Shown here in pieces: positions 22,750 through 34,848 of a stretch of DNA of 41,462 nt. The stretch comes from Sporodiniella umbellata (Eukaryota; Mucoromycota; Mucoromycetes; Mucorales; Rhizopodaceae). Where the stretch lies: assembly GCA_025677835.1 (NCBI GenBank), contig JAIXMR010000150.1:1-41462 (forward strand). Direction: 5' to 3'. Every line of letters begins with the position of its first letter. Position 1 is the first letter of the stretch. The position numbers were made by a program, and so were the translations under genes. The notes beneath the pieces were generated by a model that saw nothing but the letters and a program-made list of their open reading frames with translations, did no database searches and was not told where the DNA came from.

Positions 22750-25714
22750 TTAATAAGACTTGACGGAGCCTTCCGATTCGCGCCTTTGAGCTCGATCATA
22801 CCCACTCCTTGATCTTTGAATGAACTCGGTTGCTTTACTCTGCTTTTTTTTGTTGGAAGAAGACGCATATGACGATGTGACAGACGGCGCTCTTTCCATC
22901 TTTTCCCAAAGGTAGATTGTGATCACTTTGATCATATCAACAATCAAGAAAATGCCTAAGGAGATAGCAATGATAATCGCACCGCGTGCCCAACCAATAC
23001 CCGCAATATCCTGACTCTCTCCAAACATTCCATATACAGACAAAACAAGAGCAATCACTTGTGTTCCCAATACAATGACAGTAAACACAACAGAAGGCAT
23101 ACTTTTCCACCAAAATGTGGTTGTACGTGTAGAAAAGATAACAAAGTGAGGCGCTAGAGAGGTTATTTAGTTTGTAAACAGGCTACTTAAAAGCTAGAAG
23201 TTATATAGTTTACCGGAAGAGATATGCAGATACATAATAGTGGAAAGCTCGCCTGGAGTTGCATGTAAAACGTCACGAAAGATATAAAAGTGTGCAAAAG
23301 AAAAGAGAGATAGAGCAACTGCAAGAACGAAAGAAAGCACAATCAAGAGTCGAAGTCGCCACATGTTGGGTGAGTGTGATATACTAACGTTGTCCACAGC
23401 CATAATCAAAGTAGCCGCATCATTAAGCAACGAAATTAGGATTAGAAAGACAGGGGGCATTTTCCAATCCTCAGCGAGCGTGATGACAAAAAAAAACAAC
23501 AAAAAATGAATGGTTGATGTGATTCTGTAGAGTGCGTATGACTGTAGTCTCTGAAAGATGACTCTAGATATTTTAATACCATCGACGATAGCAGACAACC
23601 CAGGTTCGAGTAAAACGATGTCTGAAGCAGAGCGTGCTGCGTCTGTAGCTCCGGCCACTGCAATGCCTACGTTAGCTTTTTTTAATGCTGGCGCATCGTT
23701 GACACCATCCCCAGTCATCGCCACAAAATAGCCACGTTCCTGAAGTAGTTCAACCACTCGATATTTGTGTTCTGATATTTTAAAAGTTAAGAAAACAGAT
23801 ATTGAAAAGACATCTTATTTACCTGGGATAACTCTAGCAAAACCGTCAGAATAAAAGCACATGTCCGAAACGTCCTTTTCCGTTTTGCTTGGATCAGTCA
23901 ACTCATCAGCATCCATGATGTTTTGACCCATACCTAATCTTCCTGCTACTTCTTTTGCAATTACTCTTTGATCACCAGTAATCATTTTGACTGAGATGCC
24001 AAACTTTTGACATTCAGTCAATGTCTCTGCTGAGTCATTTCGGGGAGGATCAATAAAGCTAAGTAAGCCTACGAGCTCCCATTGATCGGTCCCGTGAACT
24101 GTGCGTGCTACTCCCAACGATCTCAAACCTCGACTAGCAAATGTATCAACTGTCTCTTCTGCTTGTGCATTGCCACCGACCATTTTTAAGATTGTTGGAG
24201 GAGCACCTTTAGCCACTCTAAAAACTTCTAAAGTAGATGTATCATGAACAGTAGATTGCGCTGTTTTGTCTTCAGGGTTAAAGGGCTTGAAAGATGTGAC
24301 TTTGTAGCCTTGGACTGTATGTGTACCGTCATTCGCTACCTGGGGATGGTGTCCCTCTGCAGCTGTGCGTACAGCATATTCTATAGGATCATCTGTAGCT
24401 ACTTCGGATGCCAGATAAGAATATAGCAAAATATCGTCTTTACTGTAACTTCCGGATAAATAAGGTTCGTCAAACGTCAACTCGTTCTTTGTTAATGTTC
24501 CTGTTTTATCACTACAGAGAATTGAAACCGAGGCAAACTCTTCTACAGCAGTAAGTCTCTTTACAATAACTTGGCGTTTAGCAAGCTGTTTAGCACCAAT
24601 AGCCATAGTAACCGACATAACAGTAGGTAGCCCAACAGGGATCCTTAGAATTATTTGAGTTTTTTCTTTCTTATTTTTTTAGCGCATATTAGCAATACAA
24701 ACTTACGCTGCAATAGTAAGGACCACCATTTCGTTAAGGATAGCCAATACTTGATCACCTGTTATCATGCCTGTCTTACTGTTTTGCTCTACCAAGTCAT
24801 ATACAAACAACACAGTTACCAAAATAATGGATATAATGATTAAAAAATTTCCAATGTAGTTTATCACTTTTTGAAATCGCCCAGAATCAGTGGTGACTGT
24901 AATTAAGCTAGCTGTTTTTCCGATGAACGTATCTGGTCCTGTACGAACCACAACTGCTTGCTGTTGGCCTTGCTTTACTACACAGGAAGAATAGACTAAG
25001 CTTCCAGGTTTCTTTTTTGAGGGTAATGATTCACCAGTAAGTGAGCTTTGATCGACCTGAATCTCGGTTTCAATTGCTTCCCCTGAAGCTCCAATACCCA
25101 ATAATTTTGCGTCAGCAGGTACGATATCACCCAATCTGAGTACAATAATATCGCCTACTACAAGATCTGCTGAAAGCACTTCAATCAACTGGCCATTTCT
25201 CCAACACCGGCAGTGAAGAGCCAAACTGTTTTTTAGTGAACCGATAGCACTCTCAGCACGATTTTCTTCCACATATCCAATCACTGCATTGATAAGCAGC
25301 ATACCCAAAATAATACCAAAATCGAGCCAATCCTTTGTTAATGCTGTCAGGATAAGAGATATCTCCATAAGATAAGATATAGCTCCAGTAACTGCATTTT
25401 CTTTACAGATAAGTATACTGTTTCAAACTACTTTGATACTTACAGAAAGATAAGAAATGCAGCAACTTATTTCTTTTCTTTTCTGTCAACTCATTTCGTC
25501 CAAATCGAGATCTTCTTTCAAGGACTAATTCATCTGTAAGGCCAAAAGTTGGTTTTGTTTGCAAATAAGGCTCTAAATGAACAGGGACTTCATCGTTGAT
25601 AGTTTGCTGCTTTTCTGGTGCAGGTCTGATAGAATCAGTTAAAGGCACTACCTCCTCTTGGTTGATTCTATAAAGGCCTAAATCGTCAGATTCCGATACT
25701 TTTCGATAACCCAT
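22750..25714 (-). CDS. pma1: Plasma-membrane H+-ATPase (P3A-type P-type ATPase)
   Basis: Five exons (25714-25444, 25391-24707, 24643-23823, 23771-23214, 23153-22750) join in phase to 2739 nt, 912 aa, normal for fungal Pma1. All introns are GT-AG. Hallmarks in order: TGES (209-212, actuator); PVGLP in M4; CSDKTGTLTKN with phosphorylated Asp364; KGAPPTIL (nucleotide binding); MITGDQ; and TGDGVNDAPALK (612-623, hinge). Ten membrane helices are expected; M5-M10 are visible. The M4 motif PVGLP and the short loops fit P3A proton pumps rather than Ca2+ or Na+/K+ pumps. It would pump protons outward to energise uptake. The Ser/Arg-rich C-terminal tail ends RRESEGSVKSY, a plausible phosphorylation-controlled inhibitory tail, as known for Pma1. 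A divergent P3A paralogue is possible. Confidence 0.94.
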
Positions 25715-28500
25715 TCCGCTTTCTGCTTTTTTTCTTGAAGAGCGACCAAAAAAGAAAAGTAACCAAGAAAAGTTAAGCTAAAAAAAACATTTGGCTTAGG
25801 AGATTTGACTTCTAATTATAGTAATTTTTTATTATTAGTTCACGTCAGTCAATCGATAACAAGAACAGAAAAAAGCCTCCAAGTCTACTTTACACGTCAA
25901 AATTTATACAAACATATCTGTACTGACTTTTTTTAAAGCTTTTATGCAAGCAAAATATAAGTGAGAAATTTTCTGTTTATGCCGTTATTTGTTTTCTGGA
26001 CCTCCTCTGAAAACAACCGTGAAAGTTTGAACAAATGTATTCACAGAAACCTATATCCTATACAAAGCATACCCTTTTTATGCATTTTTTATACCTTGAA
26101 AACCCCCAACCCTTTACAAACAAGATTGGAAATGCATTTTTTATTTTTAAAAAAAAACCCTCCTATAGTACTATCTCCAGACAAAGCGAATTCAAAATTT
26201 TAAAAGTACAAAATTATAGACATATTGCGCATCCTCCACTAACGTTTTTGCTATTAATGAATCAAAAAGACACCAAGCCACTAGTGTATATTTGCAGAAG
26301 TAAATGTATTTGAAGTCTATACATAATTCCAATGAAATAGGGGATGACTTGAAAAACAGAAACGAAAGGCTATTAGTTTTATAGTAACCTGTAACAAGCA
26401 AGTCTTTATGAAACGACTTTTTTTTTTTTTGATATATTGCTTTACACTAACTCAATGAAGGCCGTGGCAAAACTACAATAGCCCTAGTTCCAATATATTT
26501 ATTGTCGTAGTCATCACTGTGTTTCTCTTATCTTTCGATCATTTTTTTTATGGAAGTGAGTGTAAAGCTTGATAAACGGTTTGATCACATTTTTTAGCTA
26601 CTTTATCTAACTGTAGATCCTTACTGTTTGTGTACGCTATTTAGATTGAAACGGCTAAGTGTAGCTGCAGGGCCAAAAAACTATAGTTAACATAGTAACC
26701 TAATTTAGCTTAAATATAGATAGAAAAACTACGGGCAAGGAGATGAGGCAACTTTTTTTTCGTCAGCCGCTTTATACCTTCACTCATTTGAGGAGTAAAG
26801 AAAAAAAAAGTTCAGCGAGCGACGATAGTGGTACAGTATAACGCTTATTCAACCTGTAAATGCTCATACACTGAAAAGAAAAAACAAGATACCCGAACCT
26901 GTTGTTAAATGCATTCTCCGAACGCTTCTACATTTTTAATAAATGCTAGTCAACCATCAACCAAGCACTTTCCTAGTAGACTGTTTACGTATCGTTCTCT
27001 CTTTCTATTTACTGATGGCCTGTCTCGTTGTTGTTCACTGCTTCCTTTGCAAATTTTATTGGCTTGAGGCAGCCAATAGACCTCTGGTGATGTACCCTTT
27101 TCGTCTATCATGTCTATCCCAGCCTTTACTCCTCCCTTTTTTCCTCTGCTTGACCAATCGATTCCTAACAGCTAAAGGTGATTTCAAAAACTGAGCCCCC
27201 TTACCGGTATGATTTTTTCCTAGCGATCTTCAGTTAAGGAATAAAAACGCGGTGTCCGTGTGACAGCATGAGATGAAATTTGGTTACTGTTTCTACAGCT
27301 ATTTTTTTTTTTTTTTTGGACTCAAACCTATTTTTATTAGTATGCATCAATAAATATGGGGCCTTTTCTTTTTCTGAGAAAATATTTTCTCTTGAAAAGA
27401 AAAAAAAAAAAGGAGACTTGAGCTTCGGATTTAGCAATAAAGAAAACTTATTTTAAAAACATGTATTCTTTTTTTTTTTTTTTTGGTAAAATCCACTACT
27501 TCTTTTTTGTGACAATTGGGCTTCCATTTTTGTAAATTGCGAAGGTAGTCAAAAAAGAAAAAAAAAATTGATGTATACCTCTTATACTATACATGTAAAA
27601 TAAAAACAAACAAAAGCGGCGCTCTTTTTTTTTTTTTTTTTTTTTTTGAGGTTTACGTTTACAATACAGATAACGACGTTTCTAAAAGGTTACCAAAGGT
27701 GTATAAAGCCATTCGCTCTGTTTTTTTTTTTGGCTTTTTATTTTAAAAATAATGATCTATCAAATAAAAAGTTCAGTTCTACAACTTCCGCCACTGAGTG
27801 GATGAAAAATATCGTTGATTTTTTTACTAAAATGTGCTTGTAAAATAGCCGACCTCACTTTAAAAGATAAAGATCATCTAAAAACACACAAACAAATTTG
27901 TCTCGAGTAATATATCCTCTTCTATGTGAATATAATTCTGTATTACTATGCCTAATTTTCAACACAGAGGCTGCCTTTTAGCAGGCTTATGACAGAAAAA
28001 AAAATGCCGTCCCCTATGAGTTTAGAAGCAATTTGAACAATTAGGACAAACTGTGCGATAGGCTGCTTGACTCAAAGAATTAAAAGCGCGGCTCATATCC
28101 AGGTTACTAAATCTGCCTCCCTAAATTTAACTCTTACCATTTCTATGGAATACAGCAGCTTTTTTTCAAGCGCAGGTGGCGAGAAGCGGATATTTGTATT
28201 TTGCAGAGAAAAGGTCTCATGTTTGTGAGATGCTTTGATTTTTTCTATATGAAGAGCAAGAAAAGAAGTGCCAAAAGCATGGCTACCTGTATATTGAGCT
28301 TTAGCAGGTTACAATAAAGCTTTTGTGGTTTTTTTTATGACTGCATTCGTATCAACCGTTGACTTCATCGCTACTGCTAAAAGTAGTTTGTTATACATAT
28401 TTATGCAGAAAAATTTGGCGTAGCTTGGTGCTACATTTTCTAGAAAACCTGCAAGACTACCTTATAAATAAAAATGCTCTTTGAGTGTCCATACGGTTTG
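25715..28500. other. AT-rich intergenic DNA, no gene recognised
   Basis: This 2.8 kb separates the H+-ATPase start from the first cysteine-rich gene. It contains many homopolymers, such as T15-T20 runs at about 27302, 27470 and 27626. Open stretches at 25961-26313 and 26943-27194 translate into low-complexity or hydrophobic sequence with no recognisable domain. The 300 bp next to 25714 must contain the H+-ATPase promoter, without an obvious TATA box. Confidence 0.55.
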
Positions 28501-28508
28501 TATAAATA
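28501..28508 (+). promoter_or_regulatory. TATA box of cysteine-rich gene 1
   Basis: TATAAATA lies 56 bp upstream of the ATG at 28557. The other two paralogues have TATA boxes at similar distances (68 and 59 bp), so the promoter layout is shared. Confidence 0.6.
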
Positions 28509-28556
28509 CAAGTGGCAATAAAAAAAAAGTACTGAAATAAATAATAAAAAAAACTA

Positions 28557-29015
28557 ATGGTTCGTGAATTTTCTGTACTGGTACTATCCTTATACTGTAT
28601 CTTGCTTTACACTGTTCGATTTACCGAAGCTGCTTGCAAGCAATTGGGCCAATCCTGCGATGTTCGCAACCACATCAATTGCTGTGACCAATATAAATGC
28701 GTCGGCTTCACTTGCCAGCTGAGAAGTAACCTCAATAGTCACGATAGATCATGCCAAGACAGGCTTGGATCAAAGTGCGCTTATCCTGGCTCGTTCCCAG
28801 GTTACTGCGACTGCTGTCCAAAGTTTAGTCCCGATTACTTTTGCTTTTCCAATTACAATAAAGTACAAGCTAAGATTGCGGAACTTGGGCCTTCATACTT
28901 AGATAACAAGCAGAACCCAGATGTGTATATATACGATCATATATGCAAAGACGATTACTTAAGACAACAGCGAGCCTGTGACGATTGTGGGGATTTGTGC
29001 CAGAGAATCCGCTAA
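28557..29015 (+). CDS. Secreted 16-cysteine protein, knottin-like N-terminus (copy 1)
   Basis: Single-exon, 152 aa. Residues 1-25 are a signal peptide (hydrophobic core LVLSLYCILLY, likely cleavage after TEA). The mature chain starts with C-x6-C-x7-CC-x4-C-x4-C, the spacing of an inhibitor cystine knot. It is followed by SNLNSHDRSC, the family block YPGS-x2-GYCDCCP-x-F-x-P, and a C-terminal C-x2-C-x3-C. There are sixteen cysteines in the mature chain, in the same order as the copies at 36412 and 37545. It is predicted to be extracellular and disulphide-rich. I do not recognise a named family; cystine-knot folds occur in inhibitors, antimicrobial peptides, effectors and toxins, so function is open. 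AATAAA at 29040-29045 follows. It is separated from its paralogues by the LTR retrotransposon. Confidence 0.9.
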   Translation: MVREFSVLVLSLYCILLYTVRFTEAACKQLGQSCDVRNHINCCDQYKCVGFTCQLRSNLNSHDRSCQDRLGSKCAYPGSFPGYCDCCPKFSPDYFCFSNYNKVQAKIAELGPSYLDNKQNPDVYIYDHICKDDYLRQQRACDDCGDLCQRIR

Positions 29016-29432
29016 AGCCATAAACCTTGCTTTATATTTAATAAAAATTACAAATAAATTTTTTCCTATTATCGAAAAAAATTAAAAGAGGAATAGTTTT
29101 GAGTTTATTTTTTTTTTCGAATACATTCCAAGCAACAGGGCCTTCTGCCTAAAAACAGAAAAGAAAGCCAAAGTCCAACTGTTACCGTTAGGAAACACAA
29201 TCGTCCAAAAATAGTATACAGTGACCGCTATGCGTCAATGTTTTTTAATAGCTTAAATTTGTCTATTTTAAGGGTTGTACCATCCGATTTCGATCCAGGT
29301 GTGTAAAGTGTGTTTACTGGTATACAGTGTCACCGAAATCTTTACTGTATATTTCTGTACAACTTGTATTATAAAGTGCGACATCGATTTTAAAAACACT
29401 GTAGATGCAAGCTAAATTTAGCGCGTCACACT
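29016..29432. other. 3' flank of copy 1 up to the retrotransposon
   Basis: The interval holds a poly-A signal (29040-29045) and otherwise AT-rich DNA without a gene. Its last bases, ending just before ACTGG (29433-29437), are the left flank of the LTR-retrotransposon insertion. In the ancestral sequence they joined directly to 35044. Confidence 0.6.
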
Positions 29433-29437
29433 ACTGG

Positions 29438-29954
29438 TGTTGTGAGGGTTGATTCAATGACAGTTTACAATCCCGACTTCTCTGCCACCGCAGTTCGACC
29501 GTAGTCGTTTACTACGGAACAAGTTAACATACTACGCACCGCAGTAGTTGTTAACTAATATAAGAGAGATGTCTCGCTTTATATAAGTTATTCTTTTTTT
29601 CTAGATTGAAGGTTTTTTCATACTTCTATTAGTCCATCCAGTCTCAACGTCACATTTAGTGACTTATGTCCTTTCAAAATGTAGTTTTCTGTAACAAAGT
29701 ATCCAGCTTTAAAATAACTATAAAGATTTGGATTCTCAGTTCTCTCTAAATTTAACAAACAATCTAACTATAATATATTATATCGTTTCTAGTATCTATT
29801 ATAAACTAAGATGTCTTTCTAAATACGCTCAATTATTCTTAAATAAAACGATATCTTTATTCTGATCTCAATTCTACGCGAGAGCTACAGAGTTTTAGTA
29901 TTTCCCATCTAAACTCTTATTTCGTATTTCAAGTCCGATTCCAAACTTATTTTA
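29438..29954 (+). repeat. 5' LTR (full length, about 517 bp)
   Basis: It begins TGTTGTGAGG and ends CTTATTTTA, immediately before the primer-binding region. It contains a TATATAA box (29580-29586). Compared with the 3' LTR it has an additional 259 bp (about 29564-29822) and one substitution at 29486. The terminus is TA rather than the usual CA; the end could be one base earlier. Confidence 0.92.
29580..29586 (+). promoter_or_regulatory. LTR TATA box
   Basis: TATATAA sits in the 5' LTR about 140 bp from its start and probably drives element transcription. It falls inside the segment missing from the 3' LTR. Confidence 0.5.
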
Positions 29955-29970
29955 TGGTGGAGAAGCTGCT
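29955..29970 (+). other. Candidate tRNA primer-binding site
   Basis: The sequence directly after the 5' LTR begins TGGTGGAGAAGC. TGG is the complement of a tRNA CCA end and is the usual start of a primer-binding site. The matching tRNA cannot be identified without a tRNA set. Confidence 0.45.
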
Positions 29971-30046
29971 CTTTCCCTGCGCCCATACTCATTAACGCTC
30001 TACCAACTATCTGCTACTCTCGGTGTCTATCACTAACACTTTCAAA

Positions 30047-33000
30047 ATGTCTACGAACTCTAACTCCACTCTAATGTCCAAGCTTCTCTCTCAATTGCTG
30101 ACGGAAAGTCGCTTGTCCAACACGTCAATCTGTGCTCCTTACGACCCTAAGGAAAGCATTAATAACTGGCTGCATCAATTTGAACTTCATTGCAAACGTT
30201 TGTCACTTACGGAAGAACAAAAACTTTTCCATATCAGTGAATATTTACCACAAGACGTTGCTAATTGGATTTCTCGTTCTCCTGAAGTCAGCACTTGGTC
30301 TTCGCTCCACGCTGCTTTGATCAAGACGTTTGGTATACCTGCTGAAGCTCACAAGCAAACCGTCCGACGTCGTTTGGAATCCCTCCACCAAGGATCTATG
30401 TCTTCACGTCGATTTGCAATCCTTTTCGAGTCGATTGTCTTTGACTTCCCTGAAGGACACTCCTTGGATCCTTCTACCTTGAAAATCATCTACCTTCGCG
30501 TGATGGCTCCAAAAATCCGAGGTATGATTTTACCTAACATCGCATCTATGACTGGATGGAAGGCTATTTCTAAGGCTGCAATCGCCATTGAAGAAGCCGT
30601 CTCTATGGACTCTGGCCTTCTTCTCGAGGATGAATTTGCCAAACTCTCCTTGGGCTCCCATTCTCAAGCTCAGTCTGCGGAACCTGCCAGGTTGAAACCT
30701 CAGTTCCGACCCGCTACTCTCTATCCAGGTCAAATGCCTGCAACCTCTGCGTCTCAACCGCAGTCTGGTACTGTGCTCGATGAGGACATCGACATGGAAG
30801 AAGCGAACGTTTTTCGCGCACAACGAAACACTTCTCGTTATCGTCCTTCTTCTTCCCGTTCGTCCGGTGCCTCACGTCAACAACCCGGCCAAGACCCTAT
30901 GCGCCAATGGACCGCCTCTGGCAAACCAATCTGTGGTCACTGCAAAGCAGTTGGGCACCTTACCAAGAAATGCCGCCGTCAAAACAAATCGGTAAATCAT
31001 ATGGAAGAACGAAACGTGGTTTATCCCGAACAACTTTCGGTACAATCCATACACTCTGCTTCAGACGTACGCTCATCCTATGCTGCTATACCAATAAAGG
31101 ATGATCCACTGGCTGACCAGATCTCCATTATGGAACATATGGAACCCCGAACCACAATAGCCGCCGTTGGAACTCCAAGAGTACAAGCTACGATTCAAGG
31201 TCATGCTGTGCAAGCACTAATCGATACAGGTGCAAGCATATCGGCTATAAAAACCTCTGTTGTCAAAACTCTTGGATTGCCCATCGATTCCGCACAGGCT
31301 ACTACCTTCACAAACGCAGACAACAGAACAACCTCTTCTCGTGGCACTGTACTGGTAAACCTTATGGTCGGCAATGTACTCACCATGGTCAAGTGTCATG
31401 TTGTAGACACACTCTCCAACCAACTCATACTTGGTTATCCTGACCTCAAGGCTCTGGGTGCAATTATAGATACGACTTCCAATGAAGTTCGTATTCTGAA
31501 AACTCCTGTGCTACCCGTATCTGCTCGTTCTCCTGGCTCAATGGTCTGCTCCATGGCCTCTGACCTCCGCCTTCCAGCACAACATCATGCATACATTGAT
31601 GTGGTAGGTCCTGCAAATGCCGCTGCCTTTGTCTCCACACCTCAAGACACAGTTCTTGAAAAGCTGATTTCTGTTGCATCAGGAATTGTCAACTTCAACG
31701 AAGAAGGGTTAGCTACAGTCAAAGTTGCAAATTTAGACCAGGAAACAAAAATAATTAATAAAGGGCAACAAGTTGCCACTTACCAGTATTTATCTCCGTC
31801 TCTTCAAATATATCCTACAATCATAAGTTCCGCAAGTCGTCCATCAAAGGGTGACACAAAACCATTGGATTTCTCAAAGAATATCGGCCACCATCTGTCT
31901 GCTTCTGAAAAAGATTCTCTTCAAGACCTCCTTAATGAATTTCCTGATTGTTTCGATTCGAAACCTAATTCGATCACACCACTAGTCAAGCACGATATCG
32001 ATACAGGCAATTCTAGACCACTTTCACAGCCACCACATCGAGCATCTGCAGCAGAAAACGAAACCATCGACGAACTGATCGATGAGAAGCGTCTCACTTT
32101 CAGTCAATATTATATAGGTTTTGATCTTTTTTTTTTTTTAAATATATGACCTAGGCAAGTAACTTCAATTCCTTTAGAATCTTGTTCTTTTTTGAAGATT
32201 TTCAGGCTAAAATAAAAAGCCATATTCCAGGATTCTCCCTTATTTTTGGAAATAACATTAATTTTAAAATTAAGATACCCAACAAAATATCTAATACCAT
32301 AAAATACAGAACGTTTCTCGATGAAATGCTCCAACAAGGAATTGTTCGTCCCAGCAATTCCCCGTGGGCATCGCCTGTCGTCTTGGTCAAGAAACATGAT
32401 GGATCGCCTCGCTTCTGCGTAGACTACCGACGTATCAACGGTATCACCAGAAAGGATGTATATCCTCTACCTCGCATTGACGACACGATTCATAGCCTGG
32501 GTAACGCCAAGGTGTTCTCCACCTTAGACCTAACATCCAGCTATTGGCAAATCGAACTGGATGATGAATCCAAGCCCAAGTCTGCTTTCATCTGTCGAAG
32601 TGGCCTCTATGAATTCGTCCGAATGCCTTTTGGATTAACGAACGCTCCTGCCACTATGCAACGCCTGATGGATTTTGTACTTTCCGGTCTCAAATGGCAA
32701 TCTACCCTGGTGTACTTGGATGACATCGTATGTTTCAGCCCTACCTTTGAACAACATCTCAAGGACCTCCGCGCTGTCCTTGACCGCTTACGAGCAGCCT
32801 CCCTAACTGCAAACCTCAAGAAATGTAGTTTTGGCAGTGATCGTATCTCGTTCTTAGGGTATATTATCTCACCAGACGGCCTGCACACAGATCCTGAAAA
32901 GATACGTGCCGTAACAGAATTCCCTATACCTAGGGATGTGTCCTCTCTGCGATCATTCCTGGGGTTGGCTGGATACTACCGTTGTTTCATCAGCAAATTC

Positions 33001-34848
33001 TCAAACATAGCAGCGCCTCTAAACGCTCTCTTAAAAAACGATGCTGCTTGGATTTGGACAGAAGAACACCAGTCAGCCTACACGACGCTGAAACACGCGC
33101 TAACTTCGGCTCCCGTCCTTCGATTCCCTGACTTCGCTAGGCCATTCGAATTACACACGGATGGTGCGTGCACCGCGGGCATAGGCGTTATTTTGTGCCA
33201 ACGCGACCCTAGCAACAACCGCGCATACGCCGTAGCGTTCGCGTCGCGCTCCCTCTCTCCTGCCGAACGGAACTATGGAGTTTCTGAAGTCGAAGCTCTA
33301 GCCATTGTGTGGGGAATAAAGAAGTTTGCACACTTTCTCACCGCTACCAAGTTCACAGTTATCACGGACCATCATAGTCTTCAATTCCTCAATAATGGTA
33401 AATCCAATGATCTTCGAGGCCGCTTGGCTCGCTGGACTCTGCTTCTGCAACAGCACGACTTCGACATTGTCTACCGTCCGGGTTCCAAGAATGCTGGCCC
33501 GGATGCCCTTAGTCGCTATCCAGTCTCTGCCATGATCTCCTCGCTTCAATCTTCTGACTTGGCCGCTGCTCAGGCCATTGATCCATTCTGTCAAAGCCTC
33601 CTCGATCAGTCTCCTCTTCCCTCCGGATTTTCACAAGAGTCTGGCATCCTCTTCTTCGGACCCCGGCCAGTACTACCTGTTGCAATGTACAATGACATGT
33701 TCGATTTATTGCATGCGAACCCAACATCTGGACATCTTGGAATTGGCAGAACACTGCAAAGATTTAATAGACTATATTACTCGCTCAACCAACAAGAATG
33801 GGTCAAGAAAATGGTAAAAGAATGTATTGTCTGCCAACGGGTAAAACGATCCAACAAAACAAATGGCTACACTAACTTGGTCCACTCAAACCCATCCGTA
33901 CACCCGTTCGATACAATCGCCATCGATACTTTTGGACCTTTACCGCTCTCACTGGATGGTAATCGCTACGTTATAGTAATACAATGCTTGTTCTCCCGCT
34001 ATGTGATACTTATTCCGGTACCTGCAAACAATGACAAGTGCATAATTCAGTGTCTCCTTCGAGTAATCGGTGAACACGGTATTTTTCGTACCTTGTTAAG
34101 CGACAATGGCCCGCCATATTCAGGAACTCTCATCCGAGCACTTTCAAATCATCTCATGATTAAACAACAATTCTCACCGGCTTATCACCCACAATCAAAT
34201 GGCCTTGTTGAAAGATTCATGGAAACCTTGAAAAATATGATGAGTTCTTATCTTGATCTTGACAACCACCACAACACATGGGACATGCACCTATCTGAAT
34301 TTCAACTAGCTTACAATTCTACAACACACGCGGCTACGAAGTATTCACCCTTCAGCTTAGTCCATGGCCGTGAAGCAAGAATTATTGCTACACCCGATTT
34401 TGGAATACAATCGATCCCGATACAGGAATATCAGATCCAATCGAAAGACTTCTTAGCTAGAGCCAACAATATTGTTCGATTGGAAAATAATAGAACACAA
34501 GCATCCAACGCACTGAAATACAACCAGCATAGAACCAAGCCTAGTTTTTCGCAGAATGATTTGGTCATGATCGACTGCCCCGTATTATCCAATGCTGCTT
34601 TAGGCCGTGCTCGCAAATTGGTTAAACGCTACCGAGGACCCTTCCGCATCCTCGAAGTGCTCTCTTCGGATCGCTACAAGGTGCAAGACATTAACAGTAG
34701 AAAAGAATTGGACAACGTCCACGCCACTCGTATCAAGAACTTTTCCGCCAATGAGGACATTGTCGACACTAACCCCCCGGATGTTGTGAGGGTTGATTCA
34801 ATGACAGTTTACAATCCCGACTTCTCTGCTACCGCAGTTCGACCGTAG
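30047..34848 (+). pseudogene. Ty3/gypsy Gag-Pol polyprotein, disrupted in RT
   Basis: One long gag-pol frame starts at ATG 30047 and is interrupted at about 32086 by a 232-bp insert that shifts the frame and brings in stops. Coding resumes at about 32325 and ends at 34848. Domains in order: Gag; zinc knuckle CGHCKAVGHLTKKC (residues 296-309); aspartic protease with DTGAS (Asp393); RT with FCVDYRRIN and YLDD (32713-32724); RNase H with ELHTDGA and TDHHSLQFL; integrase zinc finger ending CIVC. The integrase catalytic triad is Asp (33925), Asp (34102) and Glu (34210), with exactly 35 residues between the last two. The C-terminus reads 67 nt into the 3' LTR. Gag and Pol share one frame with no programmed frameshift. 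Apart from the insert the frame is intact. Confidence 0.93.
32086..32317. mobile_element. 232-bp insertion in pol flanked by a 7-bp duplication (MITE-like)
   Basis: Pol coding sequence on both sides of this AT-rich block is contiguous once the block and one copy of TCGATGA (32079-32085 and 32318-32324) are discounted. The inserted total of 239 bp shifts the frame. The ends are weakly inverted: GAAGCGT at the left, and reverse complement GAAACGT at the right, 6 of 7 matching. Size, AT-richness, target duplication and weak terminal inverted repeats suggest a non-autonomous DNA transposon. There are no GT/AG boundaries that would restore the frame, so it is not an intron. Superfamily unknown. 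Confidence 0.65.

Noticed and set aside
32086..32317. The pol interruption read as an intron
   Set aside because: No GT and AG positions at the edges restore the frame, while a 7-bp direct repeat flanks the block exactly, so insertion explains it better.
30530..33754. Antisense open frames in gag-pol
   Set aside because: Shadows of a well-supported sense polyprotein.
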